Part shown: in pieces, positions 14,865 through 22,993 of the stretch
How positions within the stretch are numbered: position 1 is the stretch's first letter
Layout of the letters: every line of letters begins with the position of its first letter
Notes under the pieces: model-generated
Databases searched by the model: none
What the model saw: the letters and a program-made list of their open reading frames with translations, nothing else
Told to the model about the DNA's origin: nothing
Origin: Gammaproteobacteria bacterium
GTDB lineage: Bacteria; Pseudomonadota; Gammaproteobacteria; Arenicellales; Poriferihabitantaceae
Reading direction: 5' to 3'
Length of the DNA stretch: 32,131 bases
Assembly: GCA_009842505.1 (NCBI GenBank)
Contig: VYFG01000102.1
Span: 1 to 32,131, forward strand
Translations under genes and position numbers: made by a program

Positions 14865-15568
14865 GCTTTCTCGACGCCAGCGGCATGACCGGCGGTTACG
14901 GAAGCGGCGCTGACATCATACGGGACTGCACCATCACCGTGGAAAGAGGCGAAATCGCAGTCGTGGTGGGCCCCAACGGCGCCGGTAAATCCACCGCCAT
15001 GAAGGCGGTGTTCGGCATGCTGAACCTGCGGGAAGGAACCGTGATGCTGGACGGAAGGGAGATCACGCACTTGCCCCCGCAGGAACGGGTCAATCTCGGC
15101 ATGGGGCTCGTGCCCCAGGTGCGCAACATCTTCGTCACCATGACGGTGCAGGAAAATCTGGAGATGGGGGCATTCATCCGGAACGATGACTTCGGTGACA
15201 CCATGGCACAGGTTTTCGAGCTGTTCCCCGTCCTGAAGGAAAAGCGCCACCAGCCCGCGGGCGAGCTGTCGGGCGGCCAACGCCAGCAGGTGGCCGTGGG
15301 CCGGGCGCTGATGACACAGCCAAAGCTGCTGATGCTGGACGAACCCACGGCGGGGGTTTCCCCGATTGTCATGGACGAGCTGTTCGACCGCATCCTGGAG
15401 GTGGCCAGGAGCGGCATCGCCATTCTGATGGTGGAGCAGAACGCACGTCAGGCCCTGGAAATCGCGGACCGAGGCTTTGTGCTGGTAAATGGTGAAAACC
15501 GCTACACGGACAGCGGCAGGGCCCTGCTGGCAAACCCGGAAGTCCGCCGCTCGTTCCTCGGGGGCTGA
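14861..15568 (+). CDS. ABC transporter ATPase, LivF-like
   Basis: The 235-residue product is the usual LivF length. It has Walker A GPNGAGKS (37-44), the Q-loop around LVPQVRNIF (83-91), signature LSGGQRQQ (136-143), Walker B LLMLDEP (156-162) and the H-loop replaced by VEQNARQAL, which is the standard LivF form. GLVPQ...FVTMTVQENLEMG is characteristic of this subunit. It forms the nucleotide-binding pair with the LivG-like protein. The start overlaps the previous stop by 4 bp and its stop codon directly touches the ATG of the permease gene, so translation of the four membrane-complex genes is tightly coupled. Confidence 0.93.
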   Translation: MSFLDASGMTGGYGSGADIIRDCTITVERGEIAVVVGPNGAGKSTAMKAVFGMLNLREGTVMLDGREITHLPPQERVNLGMGLVPQVRNIFVTMTVQENLEMGAFIRNDDFGDTMAQVFELFPVLKEKRHQPAGELSGGQRQQVAVGRALMTQPKLLMLDEPTAGVSPIVMDELFDRILEVARSGIAILMVEQNARQALEIADRGFVLVNGENRYTDSGRALLANPEVRRSFLGG

Positions 15569-16579
15569 ATGGACATTCTGAACGCACTGGTCCTGTTCGC
15601 CAATTTCGTCTTCGTGCCCGCCACGGCCTACGGAGCCCAGCTTGCTCTGGGCGCCCTCGGCGTCACCCTGATCTACGGCATCCTCCGTTTCGCCAATTTC
15701 GCCCACGGAGAACTGATGGCATTCGGCGCCATGGCGGTCATCCTCTGCACCTGGACCCTGCAGGACATGGGCATTAACCTCGGACCGCTGCCCACGGCCC
15801 TGCTGGCGCTGCCTGTCGGCATCTTCGTCGCGGCGATCATGGCGCTGCTGACCGATCGTTACGTGTTCCGGTTCTACCGCCTGAAAAAGTCCGACCCCAT
15901 CGTTTTTTCCATCGCCTCCGTAGGGGTCATGTTTGTCATGGCTGGTCTGATCCGGGTGATCATCGGGCCGGATGACCAGAGCTTCGCCGACGGCGCCCGC
16001 TTCATCATCACCGCGCGGGAATTCAGGGAGATGACCGGGCTCAGGGAAGGTCTCGCCATCCGGCAGACCCAGGTCATCACCATCGTCGTGGCCTTGCTGG
16101 TCATGGCACTGCTGTTCTGGTTCCTGCAGAAAACGCGCTCCGGAAAGGCCATGAGGGCGTATTCCGACAACGAGGACCTGGCCCTCTTGTCCGGCATCGA
16201 CCCGGACAGGGTGGTGCGCATCGCCTGGATCATCACCGCAGTCCTGGCCACCATAGCCGGCACTCTTTACGGCCTGGACAAGACCTACAAGCCCTTCATC
16301 TTCCAGCAGATCCTGCTGCCGATCTTCGCCTCCGCCATCCTGGGGGGCGTGGGCCAGCCGGTGGGTGCCATCCTGGGCGGGTTCCTGGTGGCCTATTCCG
16401 AAGTCACCCTGACCTATGCATACAAGAAGTTCCTGGCCTATCTCGGTCCGGAGGGCTGGGTGCCTGACAGCCTGATGCAGTTCCTGTCCACGGACTACAA
16501 GTTCGCGGTGTCCTTCATCATCCTGGTGGCGGTTCTGCTGGTAAGGCCCACCGGGATCATCCGCGGGAAGGTGATATGA
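15569..16579 (+). CDS. ABC transporter permease, LivH-like
   Basis: The 336-residue protein is an integral inner-membrane protein with about eight hydrophobic segments. Family marks are ALGVTLIYGILRFANFAHGE (residues about 28-47), MRAYSDNEDLALLSGIDPDRVVR (about 194-216), which is the cytoplasmic coupling loop contacting the ATPases, and the late GGVGQPVGAILGGF. The family (LivH/UrtB) forms one half of the transport channel. The C-terminal region (about 275-310) contains a hydrophilic stretch with YKKFLAYLGPEGW somewhat longer than in E. coli LivH (308 residues). The gene starts immediately after the LivF-like stop and overlaps the next permease gene by 4 bp. Confidence 0.92.
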   Translation: MDILNALVLFANFVFVPATAYGAQLALGALGVTLIYGILRFANFAHGELMAFGAMAVILCTWTLQDMGINLGPLPTALLALPVGIFVAAIMALLTDRYVFRFYRLKKSDPIVFSIASVGVMFVMAGLIRVIIGPDDQSFADGARFIITAREFREMTGLREGLAIRQTQVITIVVALLVMALLFWFLQKTRSGKAMRAYSDNEDLALLSGIDPDRVVRIAWIITAVLATIAGTLYGLDKTYKPFIFQQILLPIFASAILGGVGQPVGAILGGFLVAYSEVTLTYAYKKFLAYLGPEGWVPDSLMQFLSTDYKFAVSFIILVAVLLVRPTGIIRGKVI

Positions 16580-17871
16580 ACCGACGCGGGCCGCTGTATT
16601 TCGGTGTTTTCCTCCTGCTTCTTCTGTCGGTGGGTTTCGGCCAGAGCTGGAACGTGGCCCTCGGCATACTCAACCTGTGCCTGATTTCGGCCATCATGTC
16701 CCTCGGCGTCAATATCCAGTGGGGCTATGCGGGCCTGTTCAACGTGGGTGTCATGGGTTTTACCGCCCTTGGCGGCCTGGCAGCCGTTCTCATCTCCATG
16801 CCGCCGGTGAAAGAGGCCTGGTCCGCCGGCGGCGCCGGTATCGGTCTTTCGCTGCTCGGTCTGCTGATTACCGTTCTGGTTGTCGTCTTCGTGCGCCGGA
16901 AGACCCCGAAGGTGTTTCGGTTCTGGGCCACGCTGCTGGTCATCCTCGTGGGCATGATCCTCATCCGCCTGGTATACACTCCGGCGGTTGAGCGCATTGA
17001 AGCGATCAACCCGGCATTCTCCGGCTATCTTGGCGGACTCAACCTGCCCATCACCCTGTCCTGGGTTGCCGGGGGACTGATCGCGGCCGGCGCCGGCTGG
17101 CTGATCGGCAGGATCACCCTGGGCCTTCGGGCGGACTACCTCGCCATCGCCACCCTGGGGATTTCCGAGATCATCCTCGCCGTCATGAAATACGAGGAAT
17201 GGCTGACGAGGGGCGTCAAGAACGTCACCGGCCTGCCAAGGCCGGTACCCTACGAGGTGGACCTGATGGCATCGGAAGGTTTTGTCTCCCTTGCCGGCGG
17301 GCTGGGGGCGGAGGTGGATACCGCGGCCAGCATCGTGGTCAAGCTGTGCTACGCAGCGCTCTTCGTTTTCGTTCTCGCCACCATCCTGTGGCTGTCGGAA
17401 CGGGCGCTGAAATCACCCTGGGGCCGCATGATGCGTGCCATACGGGACAATCGGGACGCCGCCAGCGCCATGGGCAAGGATGTCAAGGCCAGACACCTCC
17501 AGGTCTTCGTCCTCGGATGCGCGGTCTGTGGAATCGCGGGCGCCATGCTGACCACACTGGACGGCCAGCTTACCCCGACCAGTTACATACCCATGCGCTT
17601 CACCTTCCTCATCTGGGTAATGGTCATCATCGGCGGGTCCGGCAACAACTGGGGGGCGGTGCTCGGGGGTTTCGTGATCTGGTTCCTCTGGATCGAGGCG
17701 GAACCGCTCGGCAACTGGTTCATGCAGACCATCACGCTGTTCATGCAGGACGGGTACTGGCTCAAGGACCACCTGATCGCCGGTGCGGCCTATACGCGTC
17801 TCATCCTGATGGGGGCCATTCTCCTTCTGGTCATGCGATTCGCCCCGCGCGGGCTGATTCCCGAGCGCTGA
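16576..17871 (+). CDS. ABC transporter permease, LivM-like
   Basis: The 431-residue protein has about ten hydrophobic segments and LivM marks: the ISAIMSLGVNIQWGYAGLFN region (about 38-57), LGLRADYLAIATLGISEI (about 183-200), the coupling loop MRAIRDNRDAASAMGKDV (about 288-305) and the IGGSGNNWGAVLGG end motif. The length is close to E. coli LivM (425) and includes an N-terminal extension of two helices (about 80-140) not found in short homologues. It pairs with the LivH-like permease. It is the last gene of the transporter operon; a GC hairpin at 17930-17947 lies between it and the convergent PLP-enzyme gene. Confidence 0.92.
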   Translation: MNRRGPLYFGVFLLLLLSVGFGQSWNVALGILNLCLISAIMSLGVNIQWGYAGLFNVGVMGFTALGGLAAVLISMPPVKEAWSAGGAGIGLSLLGLLITVLVVVFVRRKTPKVFRFWATLLVILVGMILIRLVYTPAVERIEAINPAFSGYLGGLNLPITLSWVAGGLIAAGAGWLIGRITLGLRADYLAIATLGISEIILAVMKYEEWLTRGVKNVTGLPRPVPYEVDLMASEGFVSLAGGLGAEVDTAASIVVKLCYAALFVFVLATILWLSERALKSPWGRMMRAIRDNRDAASAMGKDVKARHLQVFVLGCAVCGIAGAMLTTLDGQLTPTSYIPMRFTFLIWVMVIIGGSGNNWGAVLGGFVIWFLWIEAEPLGNWFMQTITLFMQDGYWLKDHLIAGAAYTRLILMGAILLLVMRFAPRGLIPER

Positions 17872-17929
17872 CACGCACACCCGGGGTACCACCTGCCCAG
17901 AGCAGGCCATGGGTCCGGTTCCATCGACG

Positions 17930-17947
17930 GGCCTGGACGGCCAGGCC
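17930..17947. terminator. Hairpin between convergent operons (possible bidirectional terminator)
   Basis: GGCCTGG (17930-17936) and CCAGGCC (17941-17947) form a perfect 7-bp stem with an ACGG loop. There is no T-tract on either strand, so intrinsic termination would be weak. Its place between two converging operons is the main support. Confidence 0.35.
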
Positions 17948-17979
17948 ATCAGGGTCAACGTCGGTGGTCTTGAGCCGGA

Positions 17980-19452
17980 TCAGGCCGCCACCCTGGCATT
18001 GAACATGCCGATGAGATCATCCCACGCCTCGAGCTGGCCCGCCACGCCGTGCCAGAATTCAGGCTGGCGGCGGAGATTGAAGTCGTCCACGCTCACTCCC
18101 CGCTGCTCCACCCAAGTGTAGTAACCGAGGTTGAAAATCCGTTCACGCCCGCGACTGGTGAGTTCCATCACGTGGGCGGGTTCACACCCGGCAAGGCAGC
18201 GGCCGAAGACTTCCGCGGCCTCCTCGGTGTCGAACCGGCCCCTGAAACTGCGCTCAATCGCCTGTTCCAGTTCGCTGGCGTACATTGCCGCTCCGTCCGT
18301 GGCGACGCAGAGCAGCACCGCCCGTTCGTCCAGGTCATGGTATCGGGCCAGCTTGATGGCTGACTGGATATTGGCGATACCGGACAGTCCCACATGCCCC
18401 AACGCCCGGATCAATCCTTCATCCGAACCGGTGCGCCGGACGAGATACCGCCGCCCTGCGTCGGTGTTGAAAAGGACATTCAGGAGATCCGGCCCGGTGT
18501 CGGAAATACCCACCACGTAGTCCATATTCATGACATTGTGGATCAGCGGAATGTGCTTGTCCCCGATACCCTGGATTCCGTGTTCTCCGTAGCCGTTGGC
18601 CAGCATGGTGGGGCATTCGAGGGGCTCCGTGGCCACGTTGGCGGCCCCGTAATGCTGTTTCAGGTAATCGCCCGCAGCCATGGTACCGGCGGAGCCGGTC
18701 CCGGCGATGAATGCCTGCAGCCGATCTGCGGGCCCTGCCACCGCCTCGAAGAGCAAACCCAGCGCCGGACCGGATATCGCCCGGTGGCACAGGTAGTTTG
18801 CGAACTCGTTGAACTGGTTCAGCACCACGTTCGACGGGTCCCTGGACAACTCGTCACAGGCATCATAGATTTCCTTGACGTTGCTCTCCGACCCGGTTGT
18901 GCGGACGATGTCCTCGTCGGGATGCAGCGCCCATTGCTCCAGCCAGGCAAACCGCTCCCGGCTCATCATCTCCGGAAGCACCGCCACCCCGCGGCAACCG
19001 AGTATGCGGGAAATGGCGATACCGCCGCGGCAATAATTCCCGGTGGACGGCCAGACCGCCCGGTCAGTTCCGGGGTCGAAGCGTCCGCTCACCAGCCTCG
19101 TCGCCAGGCAGGCATAGGCTGCCAGCACCTTGTGGGCCGCGATCATGGGGAAGGCGTCCCCAAGCACCACCACGATGCGGGCCGCAACGCCCGTCAGGGC
19201 CGGCGGCAGTTCCAGCCAGGCCGGCGTTTCCCTGAGACCGCCGTCATGGTCATTGAACCAGTGAATCCGGTAAAGGTTCAAAGGGGAGGCAGCATTCATC
19301 GAAACGCCGCCAAGGGCCTCTTGCAGGCGGGACTCGATCGAATCCGGAGCAGCCAGCTCCGCCAACCTGGGCAATACGACCTGGCGTGACCTGGCATGGC
19401 GCACGGCAGTTTCCAGCACGCCTTCGTCGTGGATCTCCGGGGTGGTCAGCAT
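17980..19452 (-). CDS. PLP-dependent enzyme, fold-type II (cysteine synthase/dehydratase-like), function unknown
   Basis: The 490-residue protein has the core of tryptophan-synthase-beta-like PLP enzymes: a candidate PLP lysine K108 in AAHKVLAAY, the substrate loop STGNYCRGG (136-144) and the phosphate-binding glycine loop GTGSAGT (251-257). It is longer than O-acetylserine sulfhydrylase (about 310) and has an extra C-terminal region (about 330-490) without a recognisable ACT or CBS domain. I recall a poorly characterised family with this layout but cannot assign a reaction; beta-elimination or deamination of an amino acid is a family-level guess. It is the last gene of a minus-strand operon, 90 bp after the aldehyde dehydrogenase stop, and is convergent with an amino-acid-type ABC transporter. 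ATG 19452 fits the N-terminus. Confidence 0.8.
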   Translation of the reverse strand: MLTTPEIHDEGVLETAVRHARSRQVVLPRLAELAAPDSIESRLQEALGGVSMNAASPLNLYRIHWFNDHDGGLRETPAWLELPPALTGVAARIVVVLGDAFPMIAAHKVLAAYACLATRLVSGRFDPGTDRAVWPSTGNYCRGGIAISRILGCRGVAVLPEMMSRERFAWLEQWALHPDEDIVRTTGSESNVKEIYDACDELSRDPSNVVLNQFNEFANYLCHRAISGPALGLLFEAVAGPADRLQAFIAGTGSAGTMAAGDYLKQHYGAANVATEPLECPTMLANGYGEHGIQGIGDKHIPLIHNVMNMDYVVGISDTGPDLLNVLFNTDAGRRYLVRRTGSDEGLIRALGHVGLSGIANIQSAIKLARYHDLDERAVLLCVATDGAAMYASELEQAIERSFRGRFDTEEAAEVFGRCLAGCEPAHVMELTSRGRERIFNLGYYTWVEQRGVSVDDFNLRRQPEFWHGVAGQLEAWDDLIGMFNARVAA

Positions 19453-19542
19453 GGACGGTGATATGAGGGAAGCCTGTGGGCCGTATTGTAGTGGGTATCG
19501 CGTCGCCGTCTGTGGATCAACAACGACAGGGCCCGTTGATCC

Positions 19543-21018
19543 TCAACGCATGACGAACGGGTTGGACATGGGCTCACTGGAAATATTGATCCAGGTGGTC
19601 TTGCTGCGGGTGTAGTCCTCGATTGCATCCAGCCCCGCCTCACGGCCGTAGCCGCTCATGCCGAATCCGCCGAAGGGCGCAATGGGAGAAATGGCACGAT
19701 AGGTGTTCACCCAGACGATTCCGGAGCGGATTTTGGCGCTGACGCGGTGGGCCCGGGCCACGTTTTCCGTGAATACACCGGCGCCCAGTCCGAAGCGGGT
19801 GTCATTCGCAAGGGCGACCCCTTCATCCTCGGTATCGAACCGAAGGGCGCTCATCACCGGACCGAACATTTCCTCGCGCATGGTGGTCACCTCCTGGTGC
19901 GGGCACTCGACGATGGTGGGCACAACATAGTATCCCTTGGGAAATTCCTTCGGCCGGCCGCCGCCGAAGCGGATGGAAGCACCCTGTGAAGCCACTTCCG
20001 ACATGGCCTGCGTAATCCTTTCGACCTGCATCCGGGTGGCCAGTGGACCCACCTGCGTGGCATCGTCCAGCGGGTCACCGATCACGATCCGCCGTGCCCG
20101 ATTCTCCAGTTCCGCCAGGACCTCGTTGTAGATTCCCGACTGGATGAACACGCGTGATCCGGCGACGCAACTCTGGCCGGATGCCCCGAAATTGCCCGCG
20201 ACGATGCCGTTGACCGCCCCTTCGATATCGGCGTCATCAAACACCAGGATGGGCGACTTGCCGCCCAGTTCGAGGGAAACCACGGCAAAGTTGCTGGCTG
20301 TGTTGGCAACGACCCTGGCGGCGGTTTCCGGGCCTCCCGTGAATGCCACCCGGGAGATACCGGGATGGGACGTGAGGGCGCGGCCACAGGGCTCTCCCGA
20401 GCCGCTGATGACGTTGACGACCCCGGGGGGGAATCCCGCTTCCTCGATCGCCCGGGCAAATTCGAACATGGTCGCGGGAGCCACCTCGGAGGCCTTGAGG
20501 ACCACGGTATTCCCCGCCGCCAGGGCGGGGCCGAGCTTGGTCGCGGCCAGGAACATCTGTGCGTTCCACGGTACCACCGCCGCCACCACGCCAATGGGCA
20601 CCCGGGTGGTGAACACATGCATGTCCGGCTTGTCGATGGGCAGTGTCTTGCCCTCGATCTTGTCCGCCAGACCAGCGAAATAGTCGTAATAGTCCCCGAC
20701 GTAGGCGGTCTGCGCGCGGGTTTCCCGGGCCAGCTTGCCGCTGTCGGTGGTTTCGATTTCGCCGAGGTACAGGGCCTTTTCGCGTACCAGCGCCGCCAGC
20801 CGTGAGAGCAGTTTTCCCCTCTGCGTTGCGGTGATGCTGCCCCAGGGCCCCTCGTACAGGGCGCGCCGGGCCGATTCGACGGCACGGTTCACGTCCGCCT
20901 CACTGGCGGCGGGAAACTCGGCCCAGGGTTCCTCGTTGGATGGATTGATGCTCGTCATCGTCTGTCCGTCGGACGCGTCGCACCATTCACCGTCAATGTA
21001 CTGCTGGTATCTGTTCAC
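19543..21018 (-). CDS. NAD(P)-dependent aldehyde dehydrogenase
   Basis: The 491-residue protein has all ALDH-superfamily catalytic features: N152 in VPWNAQ, K175 in VLKASE, TGGP (227-230), the general base E250 in LELGGKSP and nucleophile C284 in GQSCVAGSR. Length and motifs place it among soluble class-1/2-like ALDHs, which oxidise aldehydes to acids in the cytoplasm; the aldehyde is unknown. The start is taken as GTG 21018 because AGGAGAGG lies just before it and the preceding codons are unlike the family; a TTG at 21045 is also in frame. It follows the flavin reductase gene after 23 bp and precedes the PLP-enzyme gene, so the three are probably one operon. ALDH and reductase together suggest oxidation of a compound first attacked by a flavin monooxygenase, which is not in this window. 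Confidence 0.9.
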   Translation of the reverse strand: MNRYQQYIDGEWCDASDGQTMTSINPSNEEPWAEFPAASEADVNRAVESARRALYEGPWGSITATQRGKLLSRLAALVREKALYLGEIETTDSGKLARETRAQTAYVGDYYDYFAGLADKIEGKTLPIDKPDMHVFTTRVPIGVVAAVVPWNAQMFLAATKLGPALAAGNTVVLKASEVAPATMFEFARAIEEAGFPPGVVNVISGSGEPCGRALTSHPGISRVAFTGGPETAARVVANTASNFAVVSLELGGKSPILVFDDADIEGAVNGIVAGNFGASGQSCVAGSRVFIQSGIYNEVLAELENRARRIVIGDPLDDATQVGPLATRMQVERITQAMSEVASQGASIRFGGGRPKEFPKGYYVVPTIVECPHQEVTTMREEMFGPVMSALRFDTEDEGVALANDTRFGLGAGVFTENVARAHRVSAKIRSGIVWVNTYRAISPIAPFGGFGMSGYGREAGLDAIEDYTRSKTTWINISSEPMSNPFVMR

Positions 21019-21041
21019 GGGACCTCTCCTGTCCTGCCGGA

Positions 21042-21974
21042 TCAATTGCCGTCGTGGTGAACCACCGTGCCGGTTCGCTGGTTACCGAAATACACGCCGT
21101 ACCGCATGTCCCTGGATTCATCGATATACCGCTTCAGCATGACCCGGATGGCGTCACTGTCCACCGCGTCCCAGGGGATTTCCTCCGGCCGGTAGAAATC
21201 CCCCGCGCAGGAGCCCTCCCTGTCCACATTCACACGATAGTAGATAAACTGGCGGCCGGTGCTTTCATCCTCGAACACCGCATAGAGCGACGTGATCGTC
21301 GCGCCGATATCAAGGTCTTCCAGGATCGCCTTGAGTTTTGCAATGCTGCCATATTGCTGGCGCAGACCGCTTGCTACCGGTTGCAAGCCGCCACCGCTTT
21401 CCGGACGGCGCAGGAGCAGTCCCCCGTTAAAGGACACGAGCGCTCCCACGACGATGCGCGAGGCATGCCCCGCGGCGGTTACCGCTGCCTGCTCCAGCCC
21501 AAGGGTCACGTATCCCCCACGCACATAACCAAGTCCGTTCTGTTCATTGTAGTCATACGCGTGAACCCGGCCGATCACGATGATGTGATCGCCAGCATCA
21601 ATCTGCTGAACCACATTGCAGTCGAACCAGGCGCAGACACCTTCCAGCACCGGGTGACCGAGTGGCCCGTCATGCCAGGAAGTCACATCGAACTTGTCCG
21701 GCCGTTTGGAGGCGAACAGGCTGGACGTTTCGGCCTGATTCTCGCTCAGGATGTTGATCGCGAATCCGTCTGCCTGGCGAAACACCTCGATGCTCTCGGC
21801 TGATTTTCCGATGCAGATCGAGAGCATGGCGGGGTCCAGGGACACCGAGGAGAAGGAATTCGCCGTAAACCCCCGGGGTGTGCCCCCCTGCTCTCTTGTG
21901 GTGACCACCGTGACCCCGGTCATGAAGGTACCGAACGCATTGCGCAGTTCGCGCAGATCAGACAGATCGGGCAT
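21042..21974 (-). CDS. Flavin reductase-like protein with extra C-terminal (Nudix-like?) domain
   Basis: The first 165 residues are a flavin reductase-like domain (HpaC/FMN-binding split barrel): LRNAFGTFMTGVTVVTT (9-25), RGFTANSFSSVSLDPAMLSICI (34-55) and the histidine-bearing GDHIIVIGRV (about 128-137). These enzymes supply reduced FMN or FAD to a partner monooxygenase. Residues about 190-310 form a second domain absent from simple reductases. Its end, DFYRPEEIPWDAVDSD and MLKRYIDES, resembles the tail of Nudix proteins, but no Nudix box (GX5EX7REUXEEXGU) is visible, so hydrolase activity is doubtful. It is the first gene of a minus-strand operon with ALDH and a PLP enzyme. The ATG at 21974 gives the family N-terminus. 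No oxygenase component is adjacent. Confidence 0.82.
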   Translation of the reverse strand: MPDLSDLRELRNAFGTFMTGVTVVTTREQGGTPRGFTANSFSSVSLDPAMLSICIGKSAESIEVFRQADGFAINILSENQAETSSLFASKRPDKFDVTSWHDGPLGHPVLEGVCAWFDCNVVQQIDAGDHIIVIGRVHAYDYNEQNGLGYVRGGYVTLGLEQAAVTAAGHASRIVVGALVSFNGGLLLRRPESGGGLQPVASGLRQQYGSIAKLKAILEDLDIGATITSLYAVFEDESTGRQFIYYRVNVDREGSCAGDFYRPEEIPWDAVDSDAIRVMLKRYIDESRDMRYGVYFGNQRTGTVVHHDGN

Positions 21975-22429
21975 CAGTGACGATCCGGCGCCGGCACGGT
22001 GACATCGGAAGCATGCTGACGAAGCTGGCGGACACTGCGGTTGGATTGGAACTGTTTCAACATGTCTGAGATTCGCGTTCGGGGAACAGGATCGAAGTGC
22101 CTGTCCCGGATGAAATCCCGGCTGGTATCCGTCCGGTGCAGAAACGGGATTCTCCGACGCCCCAACCGGCTGGACCCACTGCCTGGTACAGGGGCATTCG
22201 ATGATAATGACGGCCCGAACGGATTGTCAACGACATGGGGGATGCCGGTATTGCCGTATGACGCGAACAGGAAGGAAACGGGTCCGAAACCGGGGCAACA
22301 CGGTATCCGTATCGCATCCCGATGGGCCACAGGGCGTTATTCCAAAGTGCCGGTGAATCAAAGCTATATTACAATCCGCCGGTTATTCGGTTACCCATAA
22401 TCCTTTCCAACCAAACGGCATCATCAACA
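21975..22429. other. Intergenic region, no gene recognised
   Basis: This 455-bp stretch separates the divergent flavin reductase and HU genes. Both strands hold open frames of about 118 residues (plus 22041-22400, minus 21974-22330), but their products are rich in Arg, Pro and Ser and match nothing I know. The minus-strand frame ends exactly on the reductase start, so a small upstream gene cannot be fully excluded. Promoters for both neighbours should lie here. Confidence 0.4.
22370..22375 (+). promoter_or_regulatory. Possible -10 element (TACAAT) of the HU-family gene
   Basis: TACAAT (within TATATTACAAT, 22365-22375) lies 54 bp before the ATG at 22430. A second candidate, CATAAT (22396-22401), is nearer. 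No good -35 accompanies either. Confidence 0.35.
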
Positions 22430-22756
22430 ATGCGAAAAACCTATCAAGTGCCTCTCACAAAAGCCCAGATAATCAATACCCTCGCTGAAAGTACCGGCCT
22501 TTCCCGCAAAGATGTAACCAGCGTACTGGACGGCCTCGGCAACCTGATCCAGGCCCATGTGAAACCCCGTTCCTGCGGCATATTCAGACTGCCGGGCCTG
22601 TTCAGGATTTCGGTGGTTAAAAAGCCTGCCAGCAAGGCCCGTAAAGGCGTCCCGAACCCCTTCCGTCCCGGCGAAACCATGGATATCGCCGCCAAACCGG
22701 CAAGCCGCAAGGTCAGGATCCTGCCGTTGAAGGGTCTCAAGGACATGGCTTCCTGA
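22430..22756 (+). CDS. HU/IHF-family DNA-binding protein
   Basis: The 108-residue product has the HU fold: an N-terminal helix pair beginning LTKAQIINTLAESTGLSRKDV (8-28) and the strand-arm region with KPASKARKGVPNPFRPGETM (about 64-83), where the NPxxPGE-like sequence is close to the RNPxTGE arm tip of HU. The C-terminal AAKPASRKVRILPLKGLKDM matches the final strand and helix. Such proteins bend DNA as dimers in the nucleoid. It is about 15 residues longer than standard HU, as in the divergent HU relatives of some proteobacteria, so it is probably an accessory paralogue. The frame extends upstream, but the HU start at ATG 22430 is clear. It is monocistronic, closed by a strong terminator at 22774-22810. 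Confidence 0.85.
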   Translation: MRKTYQVPLTKAQIINTLAESTGLSRKDVTSVLDGLGNLIQAHVKPRSCGIFRLPGLFRISVVKKPASKARKGVPNPFRPGETMDIAAKPASRKVRILPLKGLKDMAS

Positions 22757-22773
22757 CCGGAAATGATGGGCGG

Positions 22774-22810
22774 CCGGCTGCTGACCCTACACTTTTTGCA
22801 GCCGGTTTTT
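22774..22810 (+). terminator. Rho-independent terminator of the HU-family gene
   Basis: CCGGCTGC (22774-22781) pairs perfectly with GCAGCCGG (22798-22805) and is followed by TTTTT (22806-22810). The loop is 16 nt. It starts 17 bp after the HU stop codon. Confidence 0.8.
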
Positions 22811-22993
22811 CCCTTGATCCTGCGTCGGGTGTGCTTTTTACCTACGGAAATGGGCGCCTTTCAGGACCGGAAGTGTCGATTATCCGGCGTCCGTGACTGG
22901 ATACGGGGGTTCGCTGGTGGAATCGACCCGGCAGATTCCTCTCAGGCTGTCTGAACAAGAACTTTTGAGCACCGACTATTTTAGTATGCAATC

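Noticed and set aside
21974..22330. Minus-strand frame of 118 codons ending on the flavin reductase start
   Set aside because: No family motif, composition typical of non-coding GC-rich DNA, and a competing plus-strand frame of equal length. Left as intergenic.
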